NCBI RefSeq assembly: GCF_024331145.1 | Contig: NZ_JANDJO010000006.1 | Coordinates: 124,001-188,000, forward strand | Length of the DNA: 64,000 nucleotides | Source of the DNA: Shimia sp. CNT1-13L.2 | GTDB lineage: Bacteria; Pseudomonadota; Alphaproteobacteria; Rhodobacterales; Rhodobacteraceae | Direction of reading: 5' to 3' | Shown here: in pieces, positions 45,959 to 56,339 of the stretch | How the letters are laid out: every line of letters begins with the position of its first letter | Numbering within the stretch: the stretch's first letter is position 1 | Notes under the pieces: generated by a model | The model's input: only the letters and a program-made list of their open reading frames with translations | The model's database searches: none | Told to the model about the DNA's origin: nothing | Translations under genes and position numbers: made by a program

Positions 45959-46132
45959 AGACATCTCCAGTCTTCAGCGCGTTTCACGGTCACAAATATT
46001 CCAAAATCAATACGTATTAAAGTCAGAACATTACTGCGCTGGAGGGTTATTCTGACGCAGCCCTTCCGTCACAAGCTTGAAATCACCCTGCTTTCCTGTT
46101 GAACTGGTGCCCAACTGGCAGGGAGGACGGCC

Positions 46133-47266
46133 ATGTCTTTGAAAGAACCCGCTTTTACCCTTGGCGTGGAAGAGGAATACCTTCTCGTCGACAAGGACAG
46201 CTTCGATCTGGCCCCTGCCCCCGAAGCTCTGATGCAAGAGTGCATGAGCGAACTTGAGGGGCAAGTCAGCCCCGAGTTCCTAAGCTGCCAGATCGAAATT
46301 GGCACCACCGTCTGCCAAACTGTCGGTGACGCGCGCGAAGAACTAAAGCGCCTGCGTGCCACGGTGGCGCGTGTTGCGGGTAAGTATAACCTCGCCCCGA
46401 TCGCGGCCTCTTGCCATCCATTCTCGGACTGGCGCAAGCAGCACCACACCGACAAGGAACGCTACAATGCGCTTCGCGATGACCTCGCGGGCGTCGTGCG
46501 GCGGATGCTGATCTGCGGGATGCACGTGCACGTCGGCATCGAGAACAAGGACCAGCGCGTCGACCTGATGAACCAGCTTAAGTATTTCCTGCCACACTTG
46601 CTGGCACTGAGCTGTTCCTCGCCATTCTGGCAGGGCGAAGACACCGGTCTCAGCTGTTATCGCCTGACCGTTTTCGACAACCTGCCCCGCACCGGCCTGC
46701 CGCCCCGCATGGAAGGCTGGGGGGAATTCGAACGTTCCGTGGCCGCCATGACCGACATCGGGGTGATCGAGGATGCCTCGAAAATCTGGTGGGACCTGCG
46801 CCCCTCATCGCGTTTTCCGACCATCGAAAGCCGCATCTGCGATGTCTCTCCGCGCCTCGAGAACACGCTGACGCTGGCCGCACTGAACCAAGCGCTCTGC
46901 CGGATGCTCTGGCGTCTGGCCACCAAGAACCAGCGTTGGCGGCTCTATGACAACTTCCTTGTCGCAGAGAACCGGTGGCGCGCGCAACGCTATGGAATCT
47001 CGGAAGGTTTGATCGATTGGGGACTCAGGGAAATCGTGCCATTCTCGGAACTCGCACATGAAATCGTCGAACTGATCGAAGAAGACGCGGCCGCGTTGTC
47101 TTCGCTGCGAGAGGTGGAAAACACGCTGGCAATCATCGCGACCGGCAACAGCGCCGATCAGCAACGAGCGGTCTACAACGATGCGATACAGGCCGACTAT
47201 TCCCACGATGACGCCCTGCGCGCCGTCGTGCGCCACCTGATCGAGGAATTCCATACCGACCTCTAG
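46133..47266 (+). CDS. carboxylate-amine ligase, YbdK type (glutamate-cysteine ligase family 2)
   Basis: A 377-residue ATP-dependent ligase. It begins [21 protein letters not shown], the Mg/ATP-site start of this family, with [39 protein letters not shown] as a second block. Weak glutamate-cysteine ligase activity is known for the family, but the physiological substrate is unclear. GGGAGG precedes ATG 46133. Confidence 0.92.
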   Translation: MSLKEPAFTLGVEEEYLLVDKDSFDLAPAPEALMQECMSELEGQVSPEFLSCQIEIGTTVCQTVGDAREELKRLRATVARVAGKYNLAPIAASCHPFSDWRKQHHTDKERYNALRDDLAGVVRRMLICGMHVHVGIENKDQRVDLMNQLKYFLPHLLALSCSSPFWQGEDTGLSCYRLTVFDNLPRTGLPPRMEGWGEFERSVAAMTDIGVIEDASKIWWDLRPSSRFPTIESRICDVSPRLENTLTLAALNQALCRMLWRLATKNQRWRLYDNFLVAENRWRAQRYGISEGLIDWGLREIVPFSELAHEIVELIEEDAAALSSLREVENTLAIIATGNSADQQRAVYNDAIQADYSHDDALRAVVRHLIEEFHTDL

Positions 47267-47388
47267 GCATGGGTAGAAATACGGAAGCACAAATTTGCGG
47301 GTTTGTTTTGCAATTTTGCGCGCTGACACACTGCTGCAAGATTTGTATAATTTAACGACTGTTCAATTGCGCGTTTTGGGAGGAACCG

Positions 47389-48534
47389 ATGGATTTCGCA
47401 CTCACCGAAGAACAAACCCTGATCTTTGATATGGCCAAGGGCTTTGGCGAAGAGCATATCGCTCCCAACGCCCAGAAGTGGGAGGCCGAAGGCAGCATCC
47501 CCAAGGAACTCTGGCCACAGCTGGCCGAGCTTGGGTTCGGGGGCCTTTACGTTTCCGAAGAATACGGTGGCTCGGGCCTGTCGCGCCTTGATGCCACACT
47601 GGTCTTCGAAGCACTGGCCATGTCCTGCCCCGCCGTTGGCTCGTTCCTGTCGATCCACAACATGTGCGGCGGCATGATCGACAAGTTCGGCAGCGAGGAA
47701 ACCAAGCAGGCCTGGCTCCCTGCTCTCTGCTCGATGGAAAAGGTCTTTTCCTATTGCCTGACCGAACCTGGGTCCGGGTCTGACGCCGCCGCGCTGCGCA
47801 CGCGCGCCGAAAAGACCAATGAAGGCTACAAGATGAACGGCACCAAAGCCTTCATCTCGGGCGGCAACTACTCGGACGTCTATGTCACGATGTGCCGCAC
47901 CGGCGAAGAGGGCCCCAAGGGGATCTCGACGATGATCGTGGAAAACGGCACTCCCGGTCTCAGCTATGGTGCCAATGAAAACAAGATGGGCTGGAAAGCC
48001 CAGCCTACCAGCCAGGTCCAGTTCGACGACTGCATGGTCCCGCACGAAAACCTGATGGGTGAGGAAGGCAAAGGCTTTTCCTACGCCATGGCGGGCCTTG
48101 ACGGTGGCCGGCTGAACATTTCGGCTGGTGCCCTCGGCGGCGCGCAGAACGCCCTTGACCTGACGATGCAGTACATGTCCGAGCGCAAGGCCTTCGGGAA
48201 GCCGATCAACCAGTTCCAGGCGCTTCAATTCCGTCTGGCAGAGTACGAAACCAAACTACAAGCAGCCCGCACCTTCCTGCGCCAGGCGGCTTGGAAGCTC
48301 GACACCGGCGCGCATGACGCGACCAAGTTCTGCGCAATGGCGAAACTGATGGTAACCGACGTAGCCTTTGAAGTCGCAAACGGCTGTCTGCAACTGCATG
48401 GCGGTTATGGCTATCTGGCGGACTATGGTATCGAAAAGATCGTACGTGACCTGCGGGTTCACCAGATCCTGGAAGGCACCAACGAGATCATGCGCCTGAT
48501 CGTGTCGCGCCAGATGATCGCAGACGCGGCCTGA
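47389..48534 (+). CDS. isobutyryl-CoA dehydrogenase (acyl-CoA dehydrogenase family)
   Basis: A 381-residue flavoprotein. The FAD-binding segment YCLTEPGSGSDAAALRT and the C-terminal catalytic block ILEGTNEIMRLIVSRQM are canonical. Its position before a 3-hydroxyisobutyryl-CoA hydrolase-like gene and mmsB points to isobutyryl-CoA as substrate, in the valine pathway. GGAGG lies upstream of ATG 47389. Confidence 0.92.
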   Translation: MDFALTEEQTLIFDMAKGFGEEHIAPNAQKWEAEGSIPKELWPQLAELGFGGLYVSEEYGGSGLSRLDATLVFEALAMSCPAVGSFLSIHNMCGGMIDKFGSEETKQAWLPALCSMEKVFSYCLTEPGSGSDAAALRTRAEKTNEGYKMNGTKAFISGGNYSDVYVTMCRTGEEGPKGISTMIVENGTPGLSYGANENKMGWKAQPTSQVQFDDCMVPHENLMGEEGKGFSYAMAGLDGGRLNISAGALGGAQNALDLTMQYMSERKAFGKPINQFQALQFRLAEYETKLQAARTFLRQAAWKLDTGAHDATKFCAMAKLMVTDVAFEVANGCLQLHGGYGYLADYGIEKIVRDLRVHQILEGTNEIMRLIVSRQMIADAA

Positions 48535-48550
48535 TCACCCACCCACTCAA

Positions 48551-48572
48551 GCGTCCGGCGAAATCCGGGCGC
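48551..48572 (+). terminator. weak hairpin after the dehydrogenase gene
   Basis: GCGTCCGG (48551-48558) and CCGGGCGC (48565-48572) form 8 pairs including one G-U, then CTTT. Possibly attenuation rather than full termination, since the next gene belongs to the same pathway. Confidence 0.5.
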
Positions 48573-48619
48573 CTTTCCTGCAACCCGCAAGGCTAAAATC
48601 ACGGGGACTCGCCTACGTC

Positions 48620-49660
48620 ATGAGCGACATTTCCATCCGCAAGGCAGGTAAGACCGGCCGCATCACCTTTACCCGTCCAAAAGCGCTCAACGCGATGAGC
48701 TACGAGATGTGCATCGCCATCGAAGACGCATTGGATGCCTGGGAAAATGATGATGACGTCAAGATGATCGTGATCGACGCCGAGGGCGAAAAGGCCTTTT
48801 GCGCGGGCGGTGACATCGCCGACCTCTACAACACCGGAAGGGCCAAAGATTACGCGTACGGGCAAAAATTCTGGGCCGATGAGTACAGAATGAACGCCAA
48901 AATGTTCGAATTCGGCAAGCCGGTCGCAAGCTTTATGCAGGGCTTCACGATGGGTGGAGGCGTAGGTGTAGGGTGTCACGGCAGCCACCGCGTTGTCGGA
49001 GAAAGCAGCCAGATCGCCATGCCGGAATGCGGGATCGGGCTGGTGCCAGACGTCGGTGGATCATACATCCTTGCACATGCACCTGGGCGGATGGGCGAGT
49101 ATCTGGGCCTTACGGCCGCGCGCCTCAATGCCGGCGATGCAATCACCGCTGGCTTTGCGGACTACTATATCCCCGAAAGCAAGTGGCCTGCCCTGATAGG
49201 CAATCTGGAAGAGACCGGTGACTGGACCTTGATCGATGCTGCGGCAACAGAAGCACCTGAAGGGCAAGTTGGCCCGATGCTCGAGGAAATCAACTCGACC
49301 TTTGGCGGCGAGAGCCTTGTCGACATCGTGAATGCGCTCAAGGCGCAAGACAGCGCATTCGCGCAGGACGCGCTAAAGAAACTGTCGCGCAACTCCCCCC
49401 TCGCGATGGGATGTGCCCTTGAGATCATCCACCGTGTCCGCAGCACCAAGGACATTCGCGCCGCGCTTGAGCAGGAATATCGCTTTACCTACCGCGCAAT
49501 GGAGCATGGTGACTTCCTCGAAGGTATCCGCGCTCAGATCATCGACAAAGACCGCAACCCGCAATGGCAACACAGCCTGGAAACGCTGCCAGCCGTCGCC
49601 GTGAGCCAGATGCTCATGCCGCTTGGGGATGCGAAACTGAGTTTTGAAAAGGGAGAATGA
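48620..49660 (+). CDS. 3-hydroxyisobutyryl-CoA hydrolase (crotonase family)
   Basis: A 346-residue crotonase of the HIBCH subgroup, which hydrolyses 3-hydroxyisobutyryl-CoA in valine breakdown. The oxyanion-hole segment is AFCAGGDIADLYNTG, then GFTMGGGVGVGCHGSHRVV and the catalytic acidic pair in MPECGIGLVPDVGGSY. The extra C-terminal part (about residues 230-346) distinguishes it from simple hydratases. Its stop is 3 bp before mmsB. Confidence 0.92.
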   Translation: MSDISIRKAGKTGRITFTRPKALNAMSYEMCIAIEDALDAWENDDDVKMIVIDAEGEKAFCAGGDIADLYNTGRAKDYAYGQKFWADEYRMNAKMFEFGKPVASFMQGFTMGGGVGVGCHGSHRVVGESSQIAMPECGIGLVPDVGGSYILAHAPGRMGEYLGLTAARLNAGDAITAGFADYYIPESKWPALIGNLEETGDWTLIDAAATEAPEGQVGPMLEEINSTFGGESLVDIVNALKAQDSAFAQDALKKLSRNSPLAMGCALEIIHRVRSTKDIRAALEQEYRFTYRAMEHGDFLEGIRAQIIDKDRNPQWQHSLETLPAVAVSQMLMPLGDAKLSFEKGE

Positions 49661-49663
49661 GCC

Positions 49664-50536
49664 ATGAAGATCGGATTTATCGGATTGGGCAACATGGGCG
49701 GCCCGATGGCGGCCAACCTTGCGAAAGCAGGCCACGAAGTCACCGGCTTCGACATGGCCGATGTCGCCATTGATGGCGTCACCATGGCCGCATCCGGAAC
49801 TGAGGCCGCCAAAGGCGCGGATGTGGTGATCACCATGCTACCCAACGGCCAGATCCTGCGCGCCGTTGCGGGCGACATCATCCCTGCGATGGAAAAAGGT
49901 GCAGCCCTTGTGGATTGCTCGACCGTCGACGTCGACAGCGCCCGCGCCGTGGCCGAACAGGCCGCCGAAGCGGGCCTTCTGTCGGTCGATGCGCCGGTGT
50001 CCGGCGGTGTTGGTGGCGCGGCCGGCGGCACGCTGACCTTCATGGCGGGCGGATCCGCCGAAGCCTTTGCCAAGGCTGAACCGTTGTTTGACATCATGGG
50101 CCAAAAAGCCGTGCATTGCGGCGAAGCCGGCGCAGGCCAGGCTGCCAAGATATGCAACAATATGATCCTTGGCGTGACCATGATTGCCACCTGCGAGGCC
50201 TTTGCCCTGGCAGACAAGCTCGGACTTGACCGTCAAAAGATGTTCGACGTCGTCTCGACCTCCTCCGGCTATAGCTGGACGATGAATGCCTATTGCCCGG
50301 CCCCGGGTGTTGGTCCGCAATCGCCGTCCGACAACGACTACAAGCCCGGTTTCGCGGCTGAACTGATGCTGAAAGACCTTCGCCTCTCGCAACAGGCCGC
50401 GGAAAGCGCCGATGCCGATACCCCTATGGGCCAGATCGCAACAGCGCTTTACGAACAGTTCGTTGAATCCGAAGACGGCCTGGGGATGGATTTCTCGGCC
50501 ATGCTGCCGCGTTTCGAAAAGCGCGGACGCGGCTGA
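49664..50536 (+). CDS. mmsB: 3-hydroxyisobutyrate dehydrogenase
   Basis: A 290-residue NAD-dependent enzyme that makes methylmalonate semialdehyde, the substrate of MmsA. The N-terminal Rossmann GFIGLGNMGGPMAANLAKAG, the SAPVSGG-type VDAPVSGGVGGAA and the catalytic-Lys block GAGQAAKICNNMI are intact. It is tightly linked to the hydrolase gene (3 bp). Confidence 0.96.
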   Translation: MKIGFIGLGNMGGPMAANLAKAGHEVTGFDMADVAIDGVTMAASGTEAAKGADVVITMLPNGQILRAVAGDIIPAMEKGAALVDCSTVDVDSARAVAEQAAEAGLLSVDAPVSGGVGGAAGGTLTFMAGGSAEAFAKAEPLFDIMGQKAVHCGEAGAGQAAKICNNMILGVTMIATCEAFALADKLGLDRQKMFDVVSTSSGYSWTMNAYCPAPGVGPQSPSDNDYKPGFAAELMLKDLRLSQQAAESADADTPMGQIATALYEQFVESEDGLGMDFSAMLPRFEKRGRG

Positions 50537-50638
50537 TCGTCCCAAAGAACATGCGAGATGCGCCAACCGCGCGTCTCGCCTCTCGACAAACCGGTACCAG
50601 ACACCACATAGAAAGGTATCGAGAGTTTGGAGAGAAAC

Positions 50639-50842
50639 ATGGCTTCCAAGATTTTTGCCAAGAACGTCGGCGGCAGCGACCGCTGGCTTCGTATCATCGG
50701 CGGCGCAACCCTGACCGCAGGGTTCTTCGTGTCGGGTAACCCGCTGCTTTTGATCGGTGTACCGATCGCAGCAACAGGTATCTTTTCGACCTGCTTCCTG
50801 TATTCGCTGATTGGCTTCAGCACTGCAAAGACAAGCAGCTAA
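50639..50842 (+). CDS. DUF2892 membrane protein (YgaP-like transmembrane domain)
   Basis: A 67-residue protein with two membrane segments (about residues 15-33 and 35-58), in the DUF2892 family. In YgaP-type proteins this domain is fused to a rhodanese; here a free rhodanese gene lies 3 kb away on the other side of uvrA. GGAGAG lies upstream of ATG 50639. Confidence 0.9.
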   Translation: MASKIFAKNVGGSDRWLRIIGGATLTAGFFVSGNPLLLIGVPIAATGIFSTCFLYSLIGFSTAKTSS

Positions 50843-50850
50843 ACCCTTGC

Positions 50851-50882
50851 GAGGTCGCCGTTATTCAGCGGCGACCTTCTTT
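50851..50882 (+). terminator. terminator of the DUF2892 gene, inside the uvrA 3' end
   Basis: AGGTCGCCG (50852-50860) pairs with CGGCGACCT (50869-50877), followed by TCTTT. It includes the uvrA stop codon and last codons on the other strand. Confidence 0.7.
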
Positions 50883-53719
50883 GGCTCCAGCATGTCCTTG
50901 AGATAGTGGCCTGTGTGGCTCCGCTCGACCTTGGCCACGTCTTCCGGCGTGCCAACGGCAACGATTTCACCACCGCCATCGCCCCCCTCGGGGCCGATAT
51001 CGATGATCCAATCGGCGGTTTTGACAACGTCGAGGTTGTGTTCAATCACCACCACAGTATTGCCCTGATCCACCAGTTCATGCAGCACTTCCAACAACTT
51101 ACGCACATCTTCAAAGTGCAGACCCGTTGTCGGTTCGTCGAGAATATAGAGCGTCTTGCCGGTTGAACGTTTGGCCAGTTCCTTGGACAGTTTCACGCGC
51201 TGCGCTTCGCCGCCCGAAAGCGTGGTCGCCTGCTGTCCGACCTTGATATAATCAAGGCCAACACGACTTAGGGCTTCCATCTTGTCGCGGATCGACGGCA
51301 CCGCCTTGAAGAATTCCTTGGCGTCCTCAACCGTCATATCCAGGACGTCGGCGATGCTCTTGCCCTTGAACTTGATCTCCAGCGTTTCGCGATTGTACCG
51401 CGCGCCACCACAGGTTTCGCAGGTCACGTAGACGTCGGGCAGGAAGTGCATCTCGATCTTGATGACACCGTCGCCCTGACAGGCTTCGCAGCGCCCTCCC
51501 TTGACGTTAAAGCTGAAACGGCCCGGCTTGTAGCCACGTGCCTTTGCTTCGGGCAGACCGGCAAACCAGTCACGGATCGGGGTGAAAGCGCCGGTATAGG
51601 TTGCCGGGTTTGACCGTGGCGTACGCCCGATGGGCCGCTGGTCAATGTCGATGACCTTGTCGAGGTGTTCCAGCCCCTTGATGCTTTCGCAGGGCGCAGG
51701 GGTTTGCCGGGCGCCATTGAGGCGCATGGAGGCCGTCTTGAACAGGGTCTCAATGGTCAGGGTCGACTTGCCGCCACCGGAGACACCCGTGACGCAGACA
51801 AATTTGCCCAGCGGGAATTCGGCCGTCACGTTCTGAAGGTTGTTGCCCGTGGCCTTGACCACCTTGATCGACTTGCCATTGCCCTTGCGGCGTTCCGTCG
51901 GGACCGCGATTTCGCGCTGGCCGCTCAGGTATTGTCCCGTCAGCGACGCGGCATCGGCCTTGATGGCCTCTGGCGTTCCGTGGCTGACCACCTGCCCGCC
52001 GTGCACACCTGCCCCCGGACCAATATCGAAGACATAGTCTGCTTCCCGGATCGCCTCTTCGTCATGTTCGACAACGATCACGGTATTTCCCTGATCCCGC
52101 AGGTTTTTCAACGTGCCAAGCAGGCGATCATTGTCCCGCTGGTGCAGACCGATCGAAGGTTCGTCGAGCACATAGAGAACGCCAGTCAGGCCCGATCCGA
52201 TTTGCGAGGCAAGGCGGATACGTTGGCTTTCACCGCCGCTCAGCGTGCCGCTCGAGCGCGACAACGACAGGTATTCCAAACCAACGTTGTTGAGAAATCC
52301 GAGACGCTCGCGAATTTCCTTCACGATGGCCCGCGCGATTTCCTGTTTTTGCGCGGTCAGATGATTGGGAACATCTTCGATCCACGCAAGAGCCTCCCGG
52401 ATTGACATCTGAACAACCTGCCCCACGTGCAGGCCGGCAATCTTCACGGCAAGGGCTTCTTCCCGCAGGCGATAGCCACCACAGGAGCCGCAGGGACGAT
52501 TGTTCTGATAGCGTTCGAATTCCTCACGAATCCAGTTCGAATCCGTCTCGCGGTACCGCCGCTCCATGTTGGGAATGACACCTTCGAACACGCGGGTGAC
52601 CTGGTAAACACGGCCCCCTTCGTCGTATCGGAACGGAATTTCCTCGTCGCCCGAACCATAGAGGAACACCTGCTGAACATGCTTGGGCAGGTTTTTCCAC
52701 GGGGTGTTCTTGTCAAACTCATAGTGTTTGGCGATCGCCTCGATGGTCTGCAGGAAGTACGGCGACTTTCCCTTTCGCCACGGGGCCAGGGCACCGTCAT
52801 AAACCTTCAGCGTGGCATCCGGCACAACAAGACGTTCATCAAAGAACAGCTCTGCACCAAGACCATCGCAATCCGGACAGGCGCCAAATGGGGCGTTGAA
52901 CGAGAACAGGCGCGGTTCGATTTCGGGAATGGTGAACCCGCTCACCGGGCAGGCAAAGTTCTCCGAGAACGTGATACGCTCGGCGTCGCCTTCACGCGGC
53001 GCGGTTTCAAGGATCGCGATGCCATCCGCCAGATCAAGCGCGGTGCGCAGGCTGTCTGCGAGGCGGGTTTCCATGCCCTCGCGTACGACAAGACGGTCCA
53101 CGACAACATCAATGTCATGGCGGTATTTCTTGTCCAGCGTCGGCGGCTCGTCCAGCTCATAGAACTCGCCATCCACCTTCACCCGCTGGAAACCCTGCTT
53201 GCGCAGTTCCAGAAACTCTTTGCGGTACTCGCCCTTGCGGTCCCGCACGATGGGGGCAAGCAGATAGCCACGGGTCCCCTCTTCCAGCCCCATGATCCGG
53301 TCGACCATATCCTGAACCTGCTGGGCTTCGATCGGCAGGCCCGTTGCTGGACTAAAGGGGGTACCGGCACGCGCGAACAGCAGACGCAGGTAATCGTAGA
53401 TTTCCGTAACCGTGCCAACGGTCGAACGCGGGTTCTTGGAGGTGGTCTTTTGTTCTATGGAAATCGCAGGTGACAGGCCGCTGATGTGGTCGACATCCGG
53501 TTTTTCCATCATATCGAGGAACTGGCGCGCATAGGCCGACAGGGATTCGACATAGCGGCGCTGGCCTTCCGCATAGATCGTATCGAACGCCAGTGATGAC
53601 TTTCCCGAACCGGAAAGTCCTGTAATCACAACAAGCTGGTCGCGCGGAATATCGACGTCGATACCCTTGAGATTGTGTTCGCGCGCGCCCCGCACCTCGA
53701 TGTTCTTCAACTCAGCCAT
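50861..53719 (-). CDS. uvrA: excinuclease ABC subunit A
   Basis: A 952-residue DNA damage sensor of nucleotide excision repair. Both ABC cassettes are present: Walker [10 protein letters not shown] (about residues 31-39) and GVSGGGKST (about 635-643), with signature motifs LSGGES and LSGGEA, and Zn-binding Cys pairs in CPDC and in CEACQGDG with CETCGG. ATG 53719 is selected over an upstream frame (18 more residues). A perfect SOS box lies 66 bp upstream, so it is LexA-controlled. Confidence 0.97.
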   Translation of the reverse strand: MAELKNIEVRGAREHNLKGIDVDIPRDQLVVITGLSGSGKSSLAFDTIYAEGQRRYVESLSAYARQFLDMMEKPDVDHISGLSPAISIEQKTTSKNPRSTVGTVTEIYDYLRLLFARAGTPFSPATGLPIEAQQVQDMVDRIMGLEEGTRGYLLAPIVRDRKGEYRKEFLELRKQGFQRVKVDGEFYELDEPPTLDKKYRHDIDVVVDRLVVREGMETRLADSLRTALDLADGIAILETAPREGDAERITFSENFACPVSGFTIPEIEPRLFSFNAPFGACPDCDGLGAELFFDERLVVPDATLKVYDGALAPWRKGKSPYFLQTIEAIAKHYEFDKNTPWKNLPKHVQQVFLYGSGDEEIPFRYDEGGRVYQVTRVFEGVIPNMERRYRETDSNWIREEFERYQNNRPCGSCGGYRLREEALAVKIAGLHVGQVVQMSIREALAWIEDVPNHLTAQKQEIARAIVKEIRERLGFLNNVGLEYLSLSRSSGTLSGGESQRIRLASQIGSGLTGVLYVLDEPSIGLHQRDNDRLLGTLKNLRDQGNTVIVVEHDEEAIREADYVFDIGPGAGVHGGQVVSHGTPEAIKADAASLTGQYLSGQREIAVPTERRKGNGKSIKVVKATGNNLQNVTAEFPLGKFVCVTGVSGGGKSTLTIETLFKTASMRLNGARQTPAPCESIKGLEHLDKVIDIDQRPIGRTPRSNPATYTGAFTPIRDWFAGLPEAKARGYKPGRFSFNVKGGRCEACQGDGVIKIEMHFLPDVYVTCETCGGARYNRETLEIKFKGKSIADVLDMTVEDAKEFFKAVPSIRDKMEALSRVGLDYIKVGQQATTLSGGEAQRVKLSKELAKRSTGKTLYILDEPTTGLHFEDVRKLLEVLHELVDQGNTVVVIEHNLDVVKTADWIIDIGPEGGDGGGEIVAVGTPEDVAKVERSHTGHYLKDMLEPKKVAAE

Positions 53720-53784
53720 CAAAGCCCCCAGTAAACGTAGCCTAGAGATAGGGCAGATGGCGCGAGTCTCCAACAGGAAAAAGT

Positions 53785-53799
53785 GAACAAAGTGTGAAC
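53785..53799 (-). promoter_or_regulatory. SOS box of uvrA
   Basis: GAAC (53785-53788) and GAAC (53796-53799) with a 7-base spacer; read on the minus strand this is GTTC-N7-GTTC, the consensus LexA site of alphaproteobacteria. It is 66 bp upstream of the uvrA ATG. Confidence 0.85.
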
Positions 53800-53813
53800 C
53801 TGCGGTTTTCCAT

Positions 53814-53841
53814 TTGTATTCTAATTTTGGAATGTTATATT
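53814..53841 (+). promoter_or_regulatory. rhodanese promoter with SqrR/BigR-like operator
   Basis: A perfect inverted repeat ATTC (53818-53821), 8 bases, GAAT (53830-53833) sits between a -35-like TTGTAT (53814-53819) and a -10-like TATATT (53836-53841) spaced by 16 bp. ATTC-N8-GAAT is the motif I recall for the sulfide-responsive ArsR-type repressors SqrR/BigR. A second ATTC follows at 53839. Confidence 0.6.
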
Positions 53842-53878
53842 CAGCACTAACGGGCCAACCACGACGGAGAGGGACAAC

Positions 53879-54238
53879 ATGTTCGGATTTCTTTCAGCCG
53901 CAAAATCGGGAATGAGTGCTCAGGATGCTGTGGCCGGTGCGGAAGACGGAACTGTGACCATTCTCGATGTGCGCGACCTGGGGGAAGTCACCCAAACCGG
54001 TATCGCCAACGGCGCGGTCCACATCCCGCTCATGCGCCTTCGCGACATGGCAGACCCCCGCCATCCGGATTACCACCCGTCTCTCAAAACATCAGACAAG
54101 ATCGCGGTCTACTGTGCTTCCGGTGCCCGCTCGCACTCGGCCAAGTCGATCCTGTCCCAATTAGGCTACAACGACGTTCACAACATCGGCGGTCTTGCGC
54201 ACTGGGTGCGTGCAGGTGGCGCGGTTTCCACCGCCTGA
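53879..54238 (+). CDS. rhodanese-like sulfurtransferase
   Basis: A 119-residue single-domain rhodanese. The active-site loop is CASGARS with Cys79 in [10 protein letters not shown]. Single-domain enzymes carry persulfide sulfur and are common in sulfide detoxification. The operator upstream supports control by reactive sulfur species. GAGAGGGA precedes ATG 53879. Its stop abuts the convergent methyltransferase stop with no gap. Confidence 0.92.
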   Translation: MFGFLSAAKSGMSAQDAVAGAEDGTVTILDVRDLGEVTQTGIANGAVHIPLMRLRDMADPRHPDYHPSLKTSDKIAVYCASGARSHSAKSILSQLGYNDVHNIGGLAHWVRAGGAVSTA

Positions 54239-54799
54239 TCAGGTTTTACGCGCCAGAGCCCAGGCACAGATCGGCATCTTGGGATCATTCTCGAGGCTAT
54301 CGATCTTTTCATCGTACATCGGCGGCCAGACGTCTTCGAGGTTGCGCTTGGCGGCGTTGCGATTGCCCCACTGTTCGGAATGAACCTCGTCCTCGTCGAA
54401 CCCGCATTCGATCAACAGGTTCTTGAGACCGCGGGCCGACCAGCGGGAATTGTCCATTGGCGCGGCGTGGAACGGGATGAAAAACGGCACGGCAACCCAG
54501 AAGTGCCCGCCCTTCTTGAGCATCCGGCGCACGTTCTTGGTCGCGGCATAGGGCCGGTCAAGATGCTCCCAGACCTGATTGGCGAGGATCAGGTCAAACT
54601 TGCGCGGCTTGCCCTCTTCGGTCAGGTACGGTCCGGCGCAAATATCATAGGCCGGATAGCGAAATTTCTGGTACGAGCGAAACTTGAACATCTCGCCCCA
54701 ATTCCCGGAAATCTCCGCTACATCCAGCTTTTCCGGACCAAGAGACCGGATCATCTTCCGGCTCGACTTGGCCATCACAATACGGTTGAGACTCGGCAC
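54239..54799 (-). CDS. class I SAM-dependent methyltransferase
   Basis: A 186-residue methyltransferase of the methyltransf_11/23 kind: a weak motif I (VAEISGNWGEMF), motif II LILANQVWEHLDRP, and the post-motif segment MLKKGGHFWVAVPFF. Substrate unknown. The gene is convergent with the rhodanese gene and 34 bp from the end of lpdA's reading frame. Confidence 0.82.
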   Translation of the reverse strand: MPSLNRIVMAKSSRKMIRSLGPEKLDVAEISGNWGEMFKFRSYQKFRYPAYDICAGPYLTEEGKPRKFDLILANQVWEHLDRPYAATKNVRRMLKKGGHFWVAVPFFIPFHAAPMDNSRWSARGLKNLLIECGFDEDEVHSEQWGNRNAAKRNLEDVWPPMYDEKIDSLENDPKMPICAWALARKT

Positions 54800-54832
54800 G
54801 CTCTCTCCCCGAAAATGAACACAAACAAATAC

Positions 54833-56227
54833 TTACATGTGAATGACGCGCCCAAAGGCATCCAAAACGCTTTCGTGCATCATCTCGGAAAGGGTTGGAT
54901 GCGGGAAGACGGTTTCCATCAGGTCTTCTTCCGTGGTCTCCAGCTTGCGGCCAATCACATAGCCCTGGATCATCTCGGTCACTTCGGCCCCGACCATATG
55001 CGCGCCCAGGAGTTCGCCGGTCTTGGCATCAAAGACGGTTTTGACCATGCCTTCCGGCTCCCCCAGCGCGATGGCCTTGCCATTGCCGATGAAGGGGAAC
55101 CGCCCGACCTTGATGTCGTATCCCAATTCCTTGGCCTTGGCTTCGGTATAGCCAACCGAGGCCACTTGCGGATGGCAATAGGTGCAGCCTGCGATGCTTT
55201 CGGGTTTGACGGGATGCGGTTTCTGACCTGCAATCAATTCGGCTACCATGACACCCTCGTGGCTCGCCTTGTGGGCAAGCCATGGCGCTCCTGCGATGTC
55301 GCCAATGGCAAAAAGGCCGTCAACACCCGTCCGGCAATAGGGATCGGTCACAACATGGGTGCGATCAACCTTCACACCCAATGCCTCAAGCCCAAGCCCT
55401 TCGACGTTGCCAACGATCCCGACCGCCGAGATGACCGTGTCGAACTCAAGTTTTTCGACCTTGCCGCCGGTTTCAATATGCGCGGTGACCTTGCCTTTGG
55501 CGCGATCCAACTGCTTGACCATGGATTTCTCCATGATCTTCATACCCTGTTTCTGGAAGGCCTTCTTGGCGAAGGCCGAAATCTCGGCGTCTTCCACGGG
55601 CAGAACCCGGTCCATGACTTCAACCACCGTCGTGTCTGAGCCCAGCGTATTATAGAAACTCGCGAATTCGATACCGATTGCGCCCGACCCAATCACCAGC
55701 AGTTTCTTGGGCATCCGCGGCGGGGTCAGAGCGTGTTTGTAGGTCCAGACCAGATCTCCGTCTGCTTCAAGGCCCGGCAATTCCCGCGCACGCGCACCTG
55801 TCGCCAGAACGATATTCGGGGCGGCAAGGGTCTCGGTGCCCTTCTCCCTTTTGACGCTGACTTTGCCCTTGGCTGGCAAACTCGCCTCGCCCATAAACAC
55901 GGCCACTTTGTTCTTTTTCATCAAGTGGCCGATGCCGGAATTCAGTTGCTTTGCAACCCCACGGGACCGTTTCACAACAGCATCAAGATCGAAACCGATC
56001 TTGTCCGCGCTCAGACCGAATTCCCCGGCGCGCTCCATGAGATGAAACACCTCGGACGACCGCAACAGCGCCTTGGTTGGAATACATCCCCAATTGAGAC
56101 AGATGCCGCCCATATGCTCGCGTTCGACGATGGCGACCTTGAGACCAAGCTGAGCACCTCGGATAGCTGCCACATAGCCCCCCGGCCCTGCACCAATCAC
56201 AATCATGTCGAAGCTTTTGTCGCTCAT
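54833..56227 (-). CDS. lpdA: dihydrolipoyl dehydrogenase
   Basis: A 464-residue flavoprotein, E3 of 2-oxoacid dehydrogenase complexes. The FAD-binding GAGPGGYVAA, redox disulfide Cys43/Cys48 in GGICLNWGCIPTK, the NAD-binding VIGSGAIGIEFASFY and the C-terminal His-Glu in HPTLSE are present. No E1 or E2 genes are adjacent; it could serve several complexes. Confidence 0.96.
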   Translation of the reverse strand: MSDKSFDMIVIGAGPGGYVAAIRGAQLGLKVAIVEREHMGGICLNWGCIPTKALLRSSEVFHLMERAGEFGLSADKIGFDLDAVVKRSRGVAKQLNSGIGHLMKKNKVAVFMGEASLPAKGKVSVKREKGTETLAAPNIVLATGARARELPGLEADGDLVWTYKHALTPPRMPKKLLVIGSGAIGIEFASFYNTLGSDTTVVEVMDRVLPVEDAEISAFAKKAFQKQGMKIMEKSMVKQLDRAKGKVTAHIETGGKVEKLEFDTVISAVGIVGNVEGLGLEALGVKVDRTHVVTDPYCRTGVDGLFAIGDIAGAPWLAHKASHEGVMVAELIAGQKPHPVKPESIAGCTYCHPQVASVGYTEAKAKELGYDIKVGRFPFIGNGKAIALGEPEGMVKTVFDAKTGELLGAHMVGAEVTEMIQGYVIGRKLETTEEDLMETVFPHPTLSEMMHESVLDAFGRVIHM

Positions 56228-56286
56228 CCGGACCTCCCAATCTCTTTTGAAAAAGCCTAGAGGAGATTCCCTGAGACATCAACGAA

Positions 56287-56312
56287 CTGCCCGCACCAAT
56301 CGGTACGGGCAG
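56287..56312 (-). terminator. hairpin between the lpdA and DUF924 genes
   Basis: CTGCCCG (56287-56293) and CGGGCAG (56306-56312); T-rich tail is poor on the minus strand. It lies 28 bp beyond the DUF924 stop codon. Confidence 0.5.
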
Positions 56313-56339
56313 CTCAGATTTCGACTAGAAGGAAACCGC

